Below are positions 1 through 11,975 of a DNA stretch of 42,508 nucleotides, piece after piece. The notes below the pieces were generated by a model. It was not told the DNA's origin and ran no database searches. It was given only the letters and a program-made list of their open reading frames with translations. This DNA is from an uncultured delta proteobacterium (GTDB taxonomy: Bacteria; Desulfobacterota; Syntrophia; Syntrophales; Smithellaceae), in NCBI GenBank assembly GCA_903904655.1, contig CAIVDK010000049.1:1-42508 (forward strand), written 5' to 3'. The position numbers were made by a program, and so were the translations under genes. How positions within the stretch are numbered: the stretch's first letter is position 1; every line of letters starts with the position of its first letter.

Positions 1-86
1 ATCATACATAACAACCGCCCTTGAGGCAAACACATTTTTTGTTCATTTGATGCTGGATCCACCGCGTGCCCGGACCACAATCATGC

Positions 87-113
87 TTGACTAATCATCA
101 AAAAAAATATAGT
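87..113 (+). promoter_or_regulatory. candidate promoter upstream of lysS
   Basis: TTGACT at 87-92 is followed after 15 bases by TATAGT at 108-113, about 30 bases before the lysS start. The hexamers are close to sigma-70 consensus but the spacer is short, so this is tentative. The rest of bases 1-143 shows no gene. Confidence 0.3.
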
Positions 114-143
114 CAGATTGACTTTAAAAAAAGTGGAGAAATT

Positions 144-1625
144 ATGGAAGACAATGATCTTTTAAAGGTTCGCCTGGAAAAAATAGCGGCCTTGAAAGCA
201 GCAGGTGTGGATTTATATCCCAATGATGTAAAGCCCCAAAATACAACGGCTCAGATCATGGCCCAGTTCGGCGACACCGACAGTGAAACGCTGGCGCAAT
301 TGACACAAAAATTTTCGATTGCCGGGCGATTGATGGCCGTGCGCAGCTTCGGCAAAGCGGCTTTCGTCAAGATTCAGGACCGCAAAGGTCAGATGCAATG
401 CTATATTGCTAAAAACATCCTCACTGAACAGGATTTTTTTATATTTAAAAAGTTGGATATAGGCGACATTATTTATGTTTCAGGAAAACTCTTCCGAACC
501 AAAACCAATGAATTGACTGTTGAGATTGAATCATTGCGCTTGATGGCCAAATCGATTCATCCTCTGCCTGAAAAATGGCATGGCCTGACGGACATTGAAA
601 CCCGCTACAGGCAGCGGCATCTGGATTTAATATCCAGCCCAGCGGTCAAAGAAATCTTTTACCGGCGCAGCCTGATCATCAAACTGATGCGGCAATTCAT
701 GGATATGCATGATTTTCTGGAAGTGGAAACACCCATGATGCAGCCGCGAGCGGGCGGCGCCGTCGCCCGGCCGTTTAAAACCCATCACAACGCGCTGGAT
801 CAGGAACTCTACCTGCGGATCGCGCCCGAGCTTTATTTAAAACGACTGGTCACCGGCGGACTCGAAAGAGTTTATGAAATCAACCGCAACTTCCGCAACG
901 AAGGCATCTCCACTTTTCACAATCCTGAATTCACCATGATGGAGTTTTACTGGAGCTACGCAACTTACGAGGATTTGATGTCTTTTACGGAAGAGTTATT
1001 TGGTTTTATCGCCAAGAATATTTTCGAGGGACTCCAGTTCACCTATCAAGGCACGGAAATTGATGTGACACCGCCCTGGCGGCGGCTCACTGTCAAAGAT
1101 GCTCTTTTGCAAATAGCCGGTATGGACCCGGCCGACCTTACCGATTCCACAAGAGCCATCGCCTTCGCCCGCAAAACCGGCTGCGACATCAAAGAAACGG
1201 CTCCATTAGGAAAAATTTTAATGGCCATTTTCGATGAAGTGGTCGAAAAAAAGCTTGTCCAGCCGACATTTGTCACTCAGTATCCGGTCGCCGTATCCCC
1301 TCTGTCCCGCCGGTCCAACACCGACCCGGAACTTGTTGATCGTTTTGAGCTCTATATTTCGGGCAGGGAAATCGCCAACGCCTTTTCCGAGTTAAACGAT
1401 CCAGCCGATCAGCGCGATCGATTCGTCCAGCAACTCAAAGAGCGAGAAGCGGGCGATGATGAAGCCCACGAAATGGATGAAGACTATATCCATGCGCTGG
1501 AATACGGCATGCCGCCGACGGCCGGGGAAGGAATCGGCATCGACCGGCTGATCATGCTTTTTACCGATTCCGCATCCATTCGGGACGTTATTCTGTTCCC
1601 GCTTTTGAGAACCAAACAGGAATGA
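144..1625 (+). CDS. lysS: class II lysyl-tRNA synthetase
   Basis: Charges tRNA-Lys with lysine in the cytoplasm, using ATP. An N-terminal OB-fold anticodon-binding domain (about residues 50-160) precedes the class II catalytic core. Motif 2 is visible as FRNEGISTFHNPEF and motif 3 as GIGIDRLIMLF near the C-terminus. The product is 493 aa, normal for bacterial LysS. The ORF track starts at a GTG at 66, but ATG 144 has GGAG six bases upstream and fits the family N-terminus, so I use it. It heads the plus-strand envelope run, with about 60 bases before the lolC-type gene. Identity is secure. Confidence 0.96.
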   Translation: MEDNDLLKVRLEKIAALKAAGVDLYPNDVKPQNTTAQIMAQFGDTDSETLAQLTQKFSIAGRLMAVRSFGKAAFVKIQDRKGQMQCYIAKNILTEQDFFIFKKLDIGDIIYVSGKLFRTKTNELTVEIESLRLMAKSIHPLPEKWHGLTDIETRYRQRHLDLISSPAVKEIFYRRSLIIKLMRQFMDMHDFLEVETPMMQPRAGGAVARPFKTHHNALDQELYLRIAPELYLKRLVTGGLERVYEINRNFRNEGISTFHNPEFTMMEFYWSYATYEDLMSFTEELFGFIAKNIFEGLQFTYQGTEIDVTPPWRRLTVKDALLQIAGMDPADLTDSTRAIAFARKTGCDIKETAPLGKILMAIFDEVVEKKLVQPTFVTQYPVAVSPLSRRSNTDPELVDRFELYISGREIANAFSELNDPADQRDRFVQQLKEREAGDDEAHEMDEDYIHALEYGMPPTAGEGIGIDRLIMLFTDSASIRDVILFPLLRTKQE

Positions 1626-1646
1626 GATACACGCCAAAGCTTATGT

Positions 1647-1667
1647 AGCTGCAAAACCAGCTGTTTT
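1647..1667 (+). terminator. weak hairpin with T-run after lysS
   Basis: AGCTG (1647-1651) pairs with CAGCT (1658-1662) across a six-base loop and is followed by GTTTT. The stem is only 5 bp, so at best this is a weak or partial terminator between lysS and the Lol permease gene. Confidence 0.22.
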
Positions 1668-1685
1668 CCAAAAGGATGTTGTTTA

Positions 1686-2972
1686 ATGCCTTACGAATTC
1701 TTTATCAGCAGACGATATATGAGAGCGAAACGCAAGCAGGTTTTTGTTTCGATCATCACCTTTATATCTATTTTTGGCATTTTCCTGGGCGTAGCCGCAC
1801 TCATTATTGTGCTGGCCGTCATGAACGGCTTTGAAGAAGATCTGCGGGCAAAAATTTTAGGCATCAAGTCTCATATTGAAGTCACCGCGGATATGGCCGG
1901 TCCCATAAAAAATTTTACCGCCGTTCGCGAGGAAATCGATAAAATCCCGGGCGTTGTCGCGTCCACGCCCTTTATTTATACGCAGGCCATGATTCGCAGC
2001 GGCAACGGCGTCACCGGCGTCGTGATCCGCGGCCTGGATACCCAAACCGCGCCGAAAGTTCTCAATCTGGGAAAAATCCGGGAAGGCCAACTCGAATATC
2101 TCAATAAAATTCCAAACGGCGTATTGAAAGAGCTGTCCGCCGAAGACAAAGACCTGACCGGCATCATGATTGGCAAGGAAATGGCTAGGAATCTGGGGCT
2201 TTTTCTTTATGATGCCATCACCATCATTTCACCGACGGGCGGGATTGCCACACCGATGGGCATGGTGCCCCGAATGAAAAAATTTGTCGTGGTCGGAATT
2301 TTCGAATCGGGATTTTATGAATACGATTCCACACTGGCCTTTTTGTCTCTGAAAAGTTGCCAGGAATTCCTAGACATGGGCAATACAGTTTCAGGTGTGG
2401 ATATCGTCGTTCATGATATCTATAAGGCGGATGTCATCGCCCGCAACATCCAGGGTAAGCTGGGCTTTCCTTTTTTTGCGCAAAACTGGATGCAGATGAA
2501 TAAAAACCTGTTTTCAGCCCTGAAACTGGAGAAGCGAGTCATGTTTATCATTCTAAGCTTGATTGTACTGGTAGCCGCCTTCAACATCATCAGCGCGCTC
2601 ATCATGATTGTTATGGAAAAGAACAAGGATATCGCCATTTTAAAGTCCATGGGGGCAACCGCTGCCACGATCATGAAGATTTTTATTTATCAGGGACTGA
2701 TCGTCGGCGTGGTTGGAACATTTTTCGGATGTATCGCCGGTCTCACCATCGCACTGAATTTGCAGAAAATTTCTCTTTTGGTGGAGAAAGTTTTTAATTT
2801 TAAAATTCTGCCCGGCGATGTGTATTATTTAAGCGAACTTCCCTCGAAAGTGAATTATAGTGACGTGGTCATTATTGTCATAGGCACGCTCACGATTTGT
2901 TTCCTGTCCACCATTTATCCTGCGCTGAGAGCTTCCAAACTGGATCCGGCGGAAGCCTTGAGATACGAATAA
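1686..2972 (+). CDS. lipoprotein-releasing ABC transporter permease (LolC/LolE family)
   Basis: Inner-membrane permease that, with LolD, extracts outer-membrane lipoproteins and hands them to LolA. The 428-aa protein has the family layout: an N-terminal membrane helix (about 20-48, followed by VMNGFEEDLR), a large periplasmic domain, then three C-terminal helices (about 285-310, 330-360 and 388-412). It ends with the FtsX-type PALRASKLDPAEALRYE. AAGGA lies a few bases before ATG 1686. Only one permease gene is present, so the complex may use a homodimer rather than a LolC/LolE heterodimer. LolD is directly downstream and LolA is at 25166-25873. I leave the symbol blank because LolC, LolE and LolF cannot be told apart by eye. 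Confidence 0.93.
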   Translation: MPYEFFISRRYMRAKRKQVFVSIITFISIFGIFLGVAALIIVLAVMNGFEEDLRAKILGIKSHIEVTADMAGPIKNFTAVREEIDKIPGVVASTPFIYTQAMIRSGNGVTGVVIRGLDTQTAPKVLNLGKIREGQLEYLNKIPNGVLKELSAEDKDLTGIMIGKEMARNLGLFLYDAITIISPTGGIATPMGMVPRMKKFVVVGIFESGFYEYDSTLAFLSLKSCQEFLDMGNTVSGVDIVVHDIYKADVIARNIQGKLGFPFFAQNWMQMNKNLFSALKLEKRVMFIILSLIVLVAAFNIISALIMIVMEKNKDIAILKSMGATAATIMKIFIYQGLIVGVVGTFFGCIAGLTIALNLQKISLLVEKVFNFKILPGDVYYLSELPSKVNYSDVVIIVIGTLTICFLSTIYPALRASKLDPAEALRYE

Positions 2973-2994
2973 TATACCGGACGCAATTGCTGAT

Positions 2995-3657
2995 ATGATA
3001 TTACTTACAAATTTATCGAAGACTTTTATAAAAGACGGCAACAAAATTGAAGTCTTGCGAAATTTAAATCTGGAGATTAAGAAAGGGGATTCCCTGGCTG
3101 TCGTTGGCGTTTCGGGAGCCGGCAAAAGTACGCTCATCCATATCTTGGGCACGCTGGATCATCCGACATCCGGCACACTTTCCATTGCCGGTAAAAATGT
3201 TTTTGAGTGGAGCGAAAAGAAAATCGCCGCGTTCCGCAATTCGACGATCGGTTTCGTCTTTCAATTAAATAATCTACTGCCGGAGTTCAGCGCGCTGGAA
3301 AACACCATGATGCCGGCCCTCATCAGCGGTATGCCGAAAAAACAGGCCAATGAAAAGGCGAGTCAATTACTCGCGGAAGTCGGGCTGGAACATCGATTGA
3401 AACATAAACCGGGCGAACTCTCCGGCGGAGAGCAGCAACGCGTGGCTATCGCCCGTGCTTTGGTGATGGAACCGGAAATTCTGCTGGCGGACGAACCGAC
3501 AGGAAATCTTGACACGGAAACAGGAAAAAAGATAGAAGACGTCCTGGTTAATTTAAATATCATAAAAAAAATAACATTAATTGTTGTCACGCACAACAAA
3601 CTGCTGGCCGACAGAATGTCCGGCAGAATCGGATTGCGCGACGGGAAGATTTTATGA
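2995..3657 (+). CDS. lolD: lipoprotein-releasing ABC transporter ATP-binding protein LolD
   Basis: Cytoplasmic ATPase that powers lipoprotein release with the adjacent permease. At 220 aa it has Walker [10 protein letters not shown], the ABC signature [15 protein letters not shown] and Walker [13 protein letters not shown], followed by a switch histidine in VVTHN. This is the MacB/LolD-type single-domain ATPase. It begins 22 bases after the permease gene, and its TGA overlaps the bamA ATG (ATGA), indicating translational coupling. The start has no strong Shine-Dalgarno sequence. Confidence 0.93.
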   Translation: MILLTNLSKTFIKDGNKIEVLRNLNLEIKKGDSLAVVGVSGAGKSTLIHILGTLDHPTSGTLSIAGKNVFEWSEKKIAAFRNSTIGFVFQLNNLLPEFSALENTMMPALISGMPKKQANEKASQLLAEVGLEHRLKHKPGELSGGEQQRVAIARALVMEPEILLADEPTGNLDTETGKKIEDVLVNLNIIKKITLIVVTHNKLLADRMSGRIGLRDGKIL

Positions 3658-6305
3658 TTTCTCATAAAAACACATTCAAAATAATTTCAACCCTCTTTCT
3701 TTTTCTTCTTTGCTTTCTGGCAGAAGCCCAGGCCGAAAACCTCAAGAAAATAAGCATCCTGCCTTTTGACGTTCACGCGAGCGTTGAAGACGGCACGTTG
3801 CAAAAATCCGTTTACAGTCATCTGGAAAAAGAATTCCAGCGGGAAAAGAAAATTGAAGTTGTAGCGGCGGGTGGCTATGCCAAAAGCAATGTTTTGCTTA
3901 ATAAACACCAAGCCGTCGCAGCCGGGAAGGCTCTGGGAGTGGACTATGTGGTCACAGGAAGCATCACACAGTTCGGCGAGGCGCTGAACATCGACGCGCA
4001 AATTATCGATATTTCCCGAGAGACGATTTTGCCGGGCGTGTCCATGCAGGGCAAGGGATCAGCGGGCTTGGAGGCGTTGGCGGGTGAACTGAAAACGGCA
4101 ATACTGGACCGTATGGGACTTTTGGATAAAATTGCACGGATTGATATCGCGGGCAACCGCAAAATCGGAGCAGACGCCATCAAACAGCAACTTAAGAGCA
4201 AAGCCGGCAACCCTTTGAACGAAGAGGATATCACCGCTGATATTAAAGCCATTTTCAAGATGGGATTATTTGTGGATGTCAGCGCGCAAGTGACGACAGA
4301 ACCGCAAGGCAAAGTCATTACTTTCACCATTGCCGAAAAAGGACTGATATCGGAAATCCGGTTGATCGGCAACAAGAAACTGGACAAAGACGACATTCTG
4401 GGCGCCATGACCGTCAAGACAAGGCAAAGCCTCAATCAGGAAAAAATTAAAGAAGACATTCAAAAAATCAAGGCGCTTTATGACACCAAAGGGTATTACA
4501 ATGCGGAAATCAGCGACCGCCTGGAAAAAGACGGCCAAAAAGACATTGTCCTGATTCTGGACATTAAGGAGAATGACCGGGTCTATATCCGTTCCATCAC
4601 GTTTGAGGGAAATGAATCTTTTTCCACAAAAGAGCTGGTCAAGATGATGACCTCGACAGAGCGCACCTTATTGGGCTTCATTACGGACACGGGCATCCTG
4701 CAAACCCAGCAGATCAAGCAGGATATTCAAAAATTAACCGCTTTTTATTTCAATAACGGTTTTGTCAACGCCCAGATCGGCGAACCGGCCATCACGCACG
4801 ACGCCAAAGGCATTTATATCAAGATCATCGTCAAGGAAGGCAAGCGGTTCAAAATCGGTAACGTGGAAATTTCCGGAGATTACCTGGAAAAACCCAGAGT
4901 CGATCTATTCACGCTTTTAAAAACAAAATCGGGAAACTACTACGATCGGGAAGCGATCTTGAAAGACATGGAAGCGATCACGCTGGCCGCCAACGATGAA
5001 GGCTATGCGCATGCCGACGTGAATCCCAAAATCGCCTCTCGCGAAAAAGAACAACTGGTGGATGTGAACTTCCAGTTGACCAAAGGTAACCTTGTTCATA
5101 TTGCCCGCATCGGCATTTCCGGCAATACGACCACGCGTGACAAAGTTATCCGGCGGCAGCTGTCCATCGTGGAAGGAGATTTGTATTCCTCAAGCAAGCT
5201 GAAAAACAGTTATGCCAGTTTAAATCAGTTGCGTTATTTTGAAGAAGTGGACTTTCAGACGGAAAAGGCGCCGGATAACAAAATGGATGTTAATATCCGC
5301 GTCAAAGAAAAAAACACGGGCATGTTCATGATCGGAGCGGGTTACAGCGCCGTTGATCAGGCCATGATCATGGCACAGGTCGTCCAGCAGAATTTCCTGG
5401 GGTACGGACAGACGTTAAGCCTGAAAGCTTCCCTGGGCTCCAAGACCAATAATTACGAACTGTCCTTTACCGAGCCCTGGCTTTTTGATTTGCCGCTGTG
5501 GTGCAAAGCGGACATCTGGAAATACAAAAAGGAATACGATTCCTATACGCTGGATACACGCGGCACTGGAGTAACCCTGGGCTATCCGCTTTGGTGGAAA
5601 ATTGTCGGCTATGCCGGCTATAAGCTGAGCATAGACAATATTCAGGACGTCAATCAGTCAACCGCCTCTTACTATATCAAGGCCCAGGCAGGCGAAAGAA
5701 TAACCAGCGCTCTAACCTTCACGCTCGCCTACGACACGACCAACGACAACATGTTTCCCAGTAAGGGAATCAAGACCAGCGTTTCCGTGCAACACGCGGG
5801 CACCCCTTTGGGCGGCAACACAAATTTCACAAAATATTCTGGCGCCATTGCCGGTTATTACCCGCTCTTCTGGGATATTGTTATCAGCGCGAAAGGCCGA
5901 ATCGGTTATCTGCAGAACAATGATGACCGCGATGACAGACTTCCGATTTACGAAAGATATGTTCTGGGCGGCATCAACTCTTTGCGCGGTTTGCGCTACG
6001 TCGGCCCGACCAATCCGGGAACCAGTGACGTCATCGGCGGCACCACCATGTTATCCTTCACCGCGGAAGTTGTTTTCCCCCTGATTAAGGACGCGGGCAT
6101 AAAGGGCGTTTTATTTTATGACGCAGGCAATACCTGGAACGGCGGTTACTATGTCGATGACTTAAGAATGACTTGTGGCACGGGCATTCGCTGGCAGTCA
6201 CCCATCGGGCCTTTGCGGCTGGAATACGGATATGTACTGGATCGCAAGGGATTGAATGACGACTCGATGGGCCGCTTTGAATTCACCATCGGTATGTTCA
6301 TGTAA
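3654..6305 (+). CDS. bamA: outer-membrane protein assembly factor BamA with an N-terminal TolB-like domain
   Basis: Central outer-membrane beta-barrel insertase, 883 aa against about 810 in E. coli. A signal peptide occupies residues 1-27 (cleavage near AEAQA). Residues about 31-155 form an extra domain beginning KISILPFDV and containing [10 protein letters not shown], which resembles TolB N-terminal/FlgT/LpoB-like folds. Five POTRA repeats follow, starting near 161, 231, 309, 398 and 480, each with a GN or GD turn. The C-terminal barrel starts near 555. The lid-lock motif, usually VRGF, reads LRGL here (in [11 protein letters not shown]). The gene overlaps lolD by four bases and precedes ompH, the classical bamA-skp order. 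Function is secure; the role of the extra domain is unknown. Confidence 0.93.
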   Translation: MISHKNTFKIISTLFLFLLCFLAEAQAENLKKISILPFDVHASVEDGTLQKSVYSHLEKEFQREKKIEVVAAGGYAKSNVLLNKHQAVAAGKALGVDYVVTGSITQFGEALNIDAQIIDISRETILPGVSMQGKGSAGLEALAGELKTAILDRMGLLDKIARIDIAGNRKIGADAIKQQLKSKAGNPLNEEDITADIKAIFKMGLFVDVSAQVTTEPQGKVITFTIAEKGLISEIRLIGNKKLDKDDILGAMTVKTRQSLNQEKIKEDIQKIKALYDTKGYYNAEISDRLEKDGQKDIVLILDIKENDRVYIRSITFEGNESFSTKELVKMMTSTERTLLGFITDTGILQTQQIKQDIQKLTAFYFNNGFVNAQIGEPAITHDAKGIYIKIIVKEGKRFKIGNVEISGDYLEKPRVDLFTLLKTKSGNYYDREAILKDMEAITLAANDEGYAHADVNPKIASREKEQLVDVNFQLTKGNLVHIARIGISGNTTTRDKVIRRQLSIVEGDLYSSSKLKNSYASLNQLRYFEEVDFQTEKAPDNKMDVNIRVKEKNTGMFMIGAGYSAVDQAMIMAQVVQQNFLGYGQTLSLKASLGSKTNNYELSFTEPWLFDLPLWCKADIWKYKKEYDSYTLDTRGTGVTLGYPLWWKIVGYAGYKLSIDNIQDVNQSTASYYIKAQAGERITSALTFTLAYDTTNDNMFPSKGIKTSVSVQHAGTPLGGNTNFTKYSGAIAGYYPLFWDIVISAKGRIGYLQNNDDRDDRLPIYERYVLGGINSLRGLRYVGPTNPGTSDVIGGTTMLSFTAEVVFPLIKDAGIKGVLFYDAGNTWNGGYYVDDLRMTCGTGIRWQSPIGPLRLEYGYVLDRKGLNDDSMGRFEFTIGMFM

Positions 6306-6370
6306 TAGAACCAATGAAGACTGTCTTCATTACTTGATAATTGACTAACCAACAGAGAGGAGATTTTAAA

Positions 6371-6901
6371 ATGAAAAAAAATATTTGTCTGATTGCAGGA
6401 TTGGTCCTGCTCATTATTGTCTGGAGCAACACATCCTTTGCCGCAGATCGGATCGGTTTTATCAACATTCAGGAGATTATTCAAAACTCCAGCGCCGGCA
6501 AAAAAGCAGCCGAAGAATTTAAAAAACTCGTGGATAAAAAGCAAGTAAACATCAAAGACATGGAAAACGAAGTCAAAAAGATGAAAGACGAACTTGACAA
6601 ACAAGGCGCCATTCTGACAGCCAGCGCCCGCAGCGACAAAGAAGCCGCCTATCAGAGAAAATTGCGCGATTACCAAATCCTCGTCGATGACACCAACAAG
6701 GAGCTCCAGAAACGTGATCAGGACTATTCACAGAAAATAATTCCCGATATACTGAAAGTCGTCCGTGCCATTGCTGAAAAGGAAAAATATACTCTGATTC
6801 TGGATATCAGCACCATGCCGATGCCCTATCATGACAAGGCCAACGATATCAGCAAGAAAGTCATTGAAGACTTCAACAAAGCTCAAAATACAAAAAAATA
6901 A
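6371..6901 (+). CDS. periplasmic chaperone OmpH/Skp family
   Basis: Periplasmic chaperone that carries unfolded outer-membrane proteins to BamA. The 176-aa product has a signal peptide (hydrophobic core LIAGLVLLIIVW, cleavage after SFA), then DRIGFINIQEII. A long charged region (about residues 40-125) rich in Lys, Glu and Asp should form the coiled-coil tentacles. The C-terminus (YTLILDIST) is the usual Skp beta-strand. I chose ATG 6371, with GAGAGGAG upstream, over the TTG at 6341 in the ORF track. It sits between bamA and lpxD, the conserved position for skp. Confidence 0.92.
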   Translation: MKKNICLIAGLVLLIIVWSNTSFAADRIGFINIQEIIQNSSAGKKAAEEFKKLVDKKQVNIKDMENEVKKMKDELDKQGAILTASARSDKEAAYQRKLRDYQILVDDTNKELQKRDQDYSQKIIPDILKVVRAIAEKEKYTLILDISTMPMPYHDKANDISKKVIEDFNKAQNTKK

Positions 6902-6916
6902 CAGTCGTTGAACGAA

Positions 6917-7960
6917 ATGAAAAAAAGTATTCAGGAAATAGCCGTCATGATCGGCGGCGCCGTCCTCGGCGACGATAAGAGGGTGATCAGGAATATCCGG
7001 TCGATTGACGAAGCAGGCATTGATGATCTGACCTTTATCGCCAATCCGAAATATTATAAAATGCTGGAAACGACGCACGCGGCGGCCATCCTCGTACCGC
7101 CCGGAACCGTCCAACCGGATAAAAATCTGATTGTCGTAGCCGACCCCTACGCGGCCTTTGGGAAACTCCTGGCGGTGTTTTATCCGGTCGATCATGGCCC
7201 AATCGGCGTCCATCCTGCTGCTTATATCGAAGAAGGCGCCTCAATCTCACAGGAAGCAACCATCTTGCCACGGGCTTTCGTAAGCGCGGGCGCCCGCATC
7301 GAAAAAGGCGCTGTGATATACCCCGGCGTGTTTATCGGCCGCAACACGTCCGTCGGTGAAAATTCGATCCTTTACGCCAATGTCAGCGTTTATCAAAACT
7401 GCATCATCGGCCGCCGCGTGATCCTTCATTCCGGCGTCGTCATCGGCGCGGACGGTTTCGGCTTTGCCGCGCCAGGCGCTCTCAACGCCAAAATTCCACA
7501 GGTCGGCATCGTTCAAATTGACGATGACGTGGAGCTTGGCGCCAACACCACCGTTGACCGGGCCACCCTGGGTAAAACCTGGATTCAACGGAACGTAAAG
7601 GTTGATAATCTTGTTCAGATTGCACACAATGTCGTTATCGGAGAAAATTCGGCCATTGCCGCCCAGACTGGTATTTCGGGGTCCACCAAAATAGGGCGCA
7701 GCGTCATCATCGGTGGACAAGTCGGCATTGTCGGGCATATTTCCATCGGAGATCATGCCATGATCGGCGCCTCCTCGGGCATTCACAAGGATATCCCCGC
7801 AGGCCAGGTTGGCGGCGGAAGGCCGTTTCTTCCCTACAAAGAATGGCTGAAAGTAGAATCCAGCAAGGTCAAACTTCCGGAAATGCGCGCAAAATTAACA
7901 CAACTGATCAAACAAGTGGAACAACTTGAAGCAAAAATAAATAAACCAGGTGAAGATTAA
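6917..7960 (+). CDS. lpxD: UDP-3-O-(3-hydroxyacyl)glucosamine N-acyltransferase LpxD
   Basis: Third step of lipid A synthesis: transfers a 3-hydroxyacyl chain from ACP to the 2-amino group of the UDP-sugar. A small N-terminal uridine-binding domain (about 1-95, with NPKYYKML) precedes a left-handed beta-helix of hexapeptide repeats (about 100-310). The catalytic histidine lies in QIAHNVVIG, as in E. coli LpxD. A C-terminal helix ([14 protein letters not shown]) is typical. I prefer ATG 6917 over TTG 6908; neither has a clear Shine-Dalgarno sequence. One base separates its stop from lpxA. fabZ, often found between lpxD and lpxA, is absent here. Confidence 0.94.
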   Translation: MKKSIQEIAVMIGGAVLGDDKRVIRNIRSIDEAGIDDLTFIANPKYYKMLETTHAAAILVPPGTVQPDKNLIVVADPYAAFGKLLAVFYPVDHGPIGVHPAAYIEEGASISQEATILPRAFVSAGARIEKGAVIYPGVFIGRNTSVGENSILYANVSVYQNCIIGRRVILHSGVVIGADGFGFAAPGALNAKIPQVGIVQIDDDVELGANTTVDRATLGKTWIQRNVKVDNLVQIAHNVVIGENSAIAAQTGISGSTKIGRSVIIGGQVGIVGHISIGDHAMIGASSGIHKDIPAGQVGGGRPFLPYKEWLKVESSKVKLPEMRAKLTQLIKQVEQLEAKINKPGED

Positions 7961-7961
7961 A

Positions 7962-8735
7962 ATGAAAATTCATCCTACAGCAATTATCGCAGCGGACGCC
8001 CAGTTGGAAGACGGTGTGGAAATCGGCCCTTACTGCATTATCGGCAGCGACGTTAAGATCGGTAAAAACACCGTGATCGGTCCGCACGCCGTCATCGAGG
8101 AGTACACACATATCGGCGAGAGTTGTCGTATCTTTCAATTTTGCTCCATTGGGGCTCCTCCCCAGGATCTTAAATTCGGTGGGGAAAAAACCGCCGTAAT
8201 AATTGGAAACTTTAATACAATCCGGGAATATGTCAGCATCCATCGTGGCACAAGCGCCAATACCGGCTTGACAATCATGGGTGATTATAATCTGCTGATG
8301 GCCTATGTCCACATTGCTCATAATTGCAAATTAGGCGATAACATTATCATAGGCAATTCGACGGGACTGGCCGGACATGTTCATGTTGAAGATTATGCGA
8401 TTATCAGCCCGCTGAGCGGCGTCCATCAATTCTGTCGTATTGGCGCACACTGCATAGTTGGCGGCGCATCCGCCGTGGTCAAAGACATTCCGCCTTATAC
8501 AATGGCCAACGGTAATCGAGCCACGCTATTCGGCCTGAATATGATCGGTCTTCAAAGACGTAATTTTTCAGAAAGCGCCATTGCCGGCCTGAAACAAGCC
8601 TATCGCATTATTTTCCGCTCCGATCTTCTGCTGGAAGAAGCGTTGGAAAAGGCCCGGACAGAAGTAGCAGACTGCCCCGAAGTTCGGCACTTTATCAACT
8701 TTATTCAAGAATCAAAAAGAAGTATTTGCCGCTAG
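7962..8735 (+). CDS. lpxA: acyl-ACP--UDP-GlcNAc (or UDP-GlcNAc3N) O/N-acyltransferase LpxA
   Basis: First lipid A acyltransferase, a trimeric left-handed beta-helix protein of 257 aa. The catalytic histidine is His120 in VHIAHNC (His125 in E. coli). Gly168, in the motif VGGAS, matches E. coli Gly173, the hydrocarbon-ruler position associated with C14 hydroxyacyl chains. The C-terminal helical domain is complete. I chose ATG 7962, with AGGTGA eight bases upstream, over GTG 7950. Because gnnA- and gnnB-like genes follow at once, the natural acceptor may be the 3-amino analogue UDP-GlcNAc3N, giving an amide rather than an ester. That substrate call is inference from context. Confidence 0.94.
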   Translation: MKIHPTAIIAADAQLEDGVEIGPYCIIGSDVKIGKNTVIGPHAVIEEYTHIGESCRIFQFCSIGAPPQDLKFGGEKTAVIIGNFNTIREYVSIHRGTSANTGLTIMGDYNLLMAYVHIAHNCKLGDNIIIGNSTGLAGHVHVEDYAIISPLSGVHQFCRIGAHCIVGGASAVVKDIPPYTMANGNRATLFGLNMIGLQRRNFSESAIAGLKQAYRIIFRSDLLLEEALEKARTEVADCPEVRHFINFIQESKRSICR

Positions 8736-8745
8736 AGAGAAAAAA

Positions 8746-9698
<953 letters not shown>

Positions 9699-9702
<4 letters not shown>

Positions 9703-10793
9703 TACCGATGGTTGATTTAAAAAGACAATACGCCCGGCTGAAAAAAGAAATCGACCAAGCTGTTGGGCAGGCGCTGGAACAGACTCAATTCATTCTCGGA
9801 CCGAACGTCTCTGCACTGGAGGCGGAAATCGCCGCCTACCACGGTCTGCCTTATGCCGTAGCATGCGCCAACGGCACGGACGCTCTGCTTCTGGCTCTGC
9901 GCGCCTGCGGGATCGGCCCAGGCGATGAAGTCATCACCACGCCCTTCACCTTCATCGCCACCGCGGAAGTGGTCGCGCTCGTGGGTGCCAAACCGGTCTT
10001 TGTCGATATTTGCCAAGACACCTTTAACATTGATCCCGGCAAGATCGCCGCTAAAATTACATCCCGCACCAAGGCCGTCATTCCCGTCCATTTATTCGGC
10101 CATCCCGCCGATATGGACCCGATTATAGACATCGCGCGGAAACATCATCTGAAAGTCATTGAAGACTGCGCACAGGCTTTTGGCGCAACGTATCAGGGAC
10201 AAACCGTCGGCACCATGGGCGACGTCGGCTGTTTCAGTTTTTTTCCCAGCAAAAATCTCGGTTGTTACGGCGACGGCGGTATCGTGATCACGCACGACGA
10301 GGCAATCGCCTCAAAAATTAAAATGCTTCGAAACCACGGCAGCGCGGTGCGGTATTACCATTCCGAAGTCGGTTACAACAGCCGGCTCGATGAAATCCAG
10401 GCCGCCATTCTTCGCGTCAAGCTGCCTCAAGTCGATGCGGCCAATGACGCCCGCCGCGAAAATGCCGCCGCCTATTGCCAGACTATGGTCGGAAAAGATA
10501 TCGTCCTGCCTTCGGAACGTCCCGGCTGCAAACATGTTTATCATCAATTTACCATCCGCTCCAAAAAACGCCAGGCGATTGCCGACGCGCTTCAAGGCGC
10601 GGGGAGCGCCTCCGCCGTTTACTACCCGGTCCCCCTGCATCAGCAGGACGTCTTTCTCAAAATGTATGACCTGAAAGAAAGCCTGAGCGTCAGTGAAACC
10701 TGCGCCCATGAAGTTCTTTCACTGCCGATGTTTCCGGAAATGACCCCGGAAGAAATCAGGCTGATAACCGATGCGATCAATAATGTCCGTTGA
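9699..10793 (+). CDS. gnnB: DegT/DnrJ/EryC1 aminotransferase, probable UDP-GlcNAc 3-transaminase (GnnB-like)
   Basis: PLP-dependent sugar aminotransferase, 364 aa, predicted to convert the 3-keto sugar made by the upstream oxidoreductase into UDP-GlcNAc3N, probably using glutamate. The PLP lysine is Lys185 in SFFPSKNLG and the ring-nitrogen aspartate is Asp156 in [17 protein letters not shown] supplies the phosphate-binding region. It is coupled to gnnA (ATGA overlap) and overlaps the lpxB start, so the four genes lpxA-gnnA-gnnB-lpxB look like one lipid A module. Other DegT members make different amino sugars, so the exact product is inferred. Confidence 0.8.
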
Positions 10794-11967
10794 AAAAAAC
10801 AGCATAAAGGTAAACGTGGACGCAGCAAGCGGGCACCCTCCGAAGGTGATGATCGTTGCCGGAGAAGCCTCCGGTGATCTCCATGGCTCCTTTCTGGTCC
10901 GGGAAATGCTCGCCATTAATCCATCTTTACACTTCTACGGCATTGGCGGCAACAAAATGAAAGAAGCGGGTGTGAAGTTTTTGGCTTTCGCAGCGGATAT
11001 TGCCGTGGTCGGCATTACAGAAGCATTTTCAAAAATCGGCACATTTATTAAAATCAACGCCAAAATAAGAAAATCTATGGACCAGTTAAAGCCGAATCTG
11101 GTTATTCTCATTGATTTTCCCGACTTCAACCTGAATATCGTGGCCCGGGCCGCTAAAAAAAGAGGCGTTAAAATATTTTATTATATAAGCCCGCAGGTCT
11201 GGGCCTGGCGTGAAGGGCGCGTCGGGCAGATCAAAAGGCTGGTCGACAGGATGGCCGTTATTCTGCCGTTTGAAGTGGATTTTTACGCCAAACACGGATT
11301 TGCCGTCGACTACGTCGGCCATCCCCTGCGCGATACGGTAAAAACAGAGTTCACGCAATCCCAGGCCAGACTTCAGTTCGGTCTTTCCGAAAAACAAACA
11401 ACCGTCGGGCTCCTGCCGGGCAGTCGGACAGCGGAAATTACCCGGCTGTTGCCGGAGATGATGAAGGCAGCTCAAATCATTTCCAAAAAAATACCGGACG
11501 CGCAATATATCCTCCCCCTGGCGGACACGCTCCCGGAAAAAACCGTCACTGCGATTATTGCCGCATCCGGCCTCAGCGTCAAAATTGTTTCGGGGCGCAC
11601 GTATGATGTTCTGGCCTGCTGCGATCTGGCGATTGTGACCTCCGGGACGGCAACGCTGGAAACCGGCCTGATGGGCGTACCCATGATTATCATCTACAAG
11701 CTGTCGCTTTTTTCGGAACTCATCGGCAGACTGATCATCAAGCCCCAGCTCATCGGCCTGGTCAATATCATTGCCGGTAAAGCCGTCGCCCCGGAATTGC
11801 TTCAGCGGGACGCCAACGGCCCGCGGATCGCGGCCGAGACGCTGGCTATTTTATTGAACCCTGAAAAAAAGCAGGAAATTATCACCGAGCTTCAGAGCAT
11901 CCGCGCCAAATTGGGTGAACCCGGCGCCGCCAGAAGAGCTGCGCAAATTGCCTGCGATATGATATAG
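10771..11967 (+). CDS. lpxB: lipid-A-disaccharide synthase LpxB
   Basis: GT19 glycosyltransferase at the inner membrane that joins lipid X and its UDP form into the tetraacyl disaccharide. The 398-aa ORF has the family signature [11 protein letters not shown] near residue 31, SPQVWAWR in the middle and [12 protein letters not shown] in the donor-binding half. Its start overlaps the gnnB end. ATG 10783 is an equally possible start, and neither has a good Shine-Dalgarno sequence. msbA follows after eight bases. Confidence 0.95.
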   Translation: MRSIMSVEKNSIKVNVDAASGHPPKVMIVAGEASGDLHGSFLVREMLAINPSLHFYGIGGNKMKEAGVKFLAFAADIAVVGITEAFSKIGTFIKINAKIRKSMDQLKPNLVILIDFPDFNLNIVARAAKKRGVKIFYYISPQVWAWREGRVGQIKRLVDRMAVILPFEVDFYAKHGFAVDYVGHPLRDTVKTEFTQSQARLQFGLSEKQTTVGLLPGSRTAEITRLLPEMMKAAQIISKKIPDAQYILPLADTLPEKTVTAIIAASGLSVKIVSGRTYDVLACCDLAIVTSGTATLETGLMGVPMIIIYKLSLFSELIGRLIIKPQLIGLVNIIAGKAVAPELLQRDANGPRIAAETLAILLNPEKKQEIITELQSIRAKLGEPGAARRAAQIACDMI

Positions 11968-11975
11968 GATCAACT

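Noticed and set aside
1-143. Coding start of lysS at GTG 66
   Set aside because: ATG 144 has a good Shine-Dalgarno sequence, and the upstream residues do not resemble LysS.
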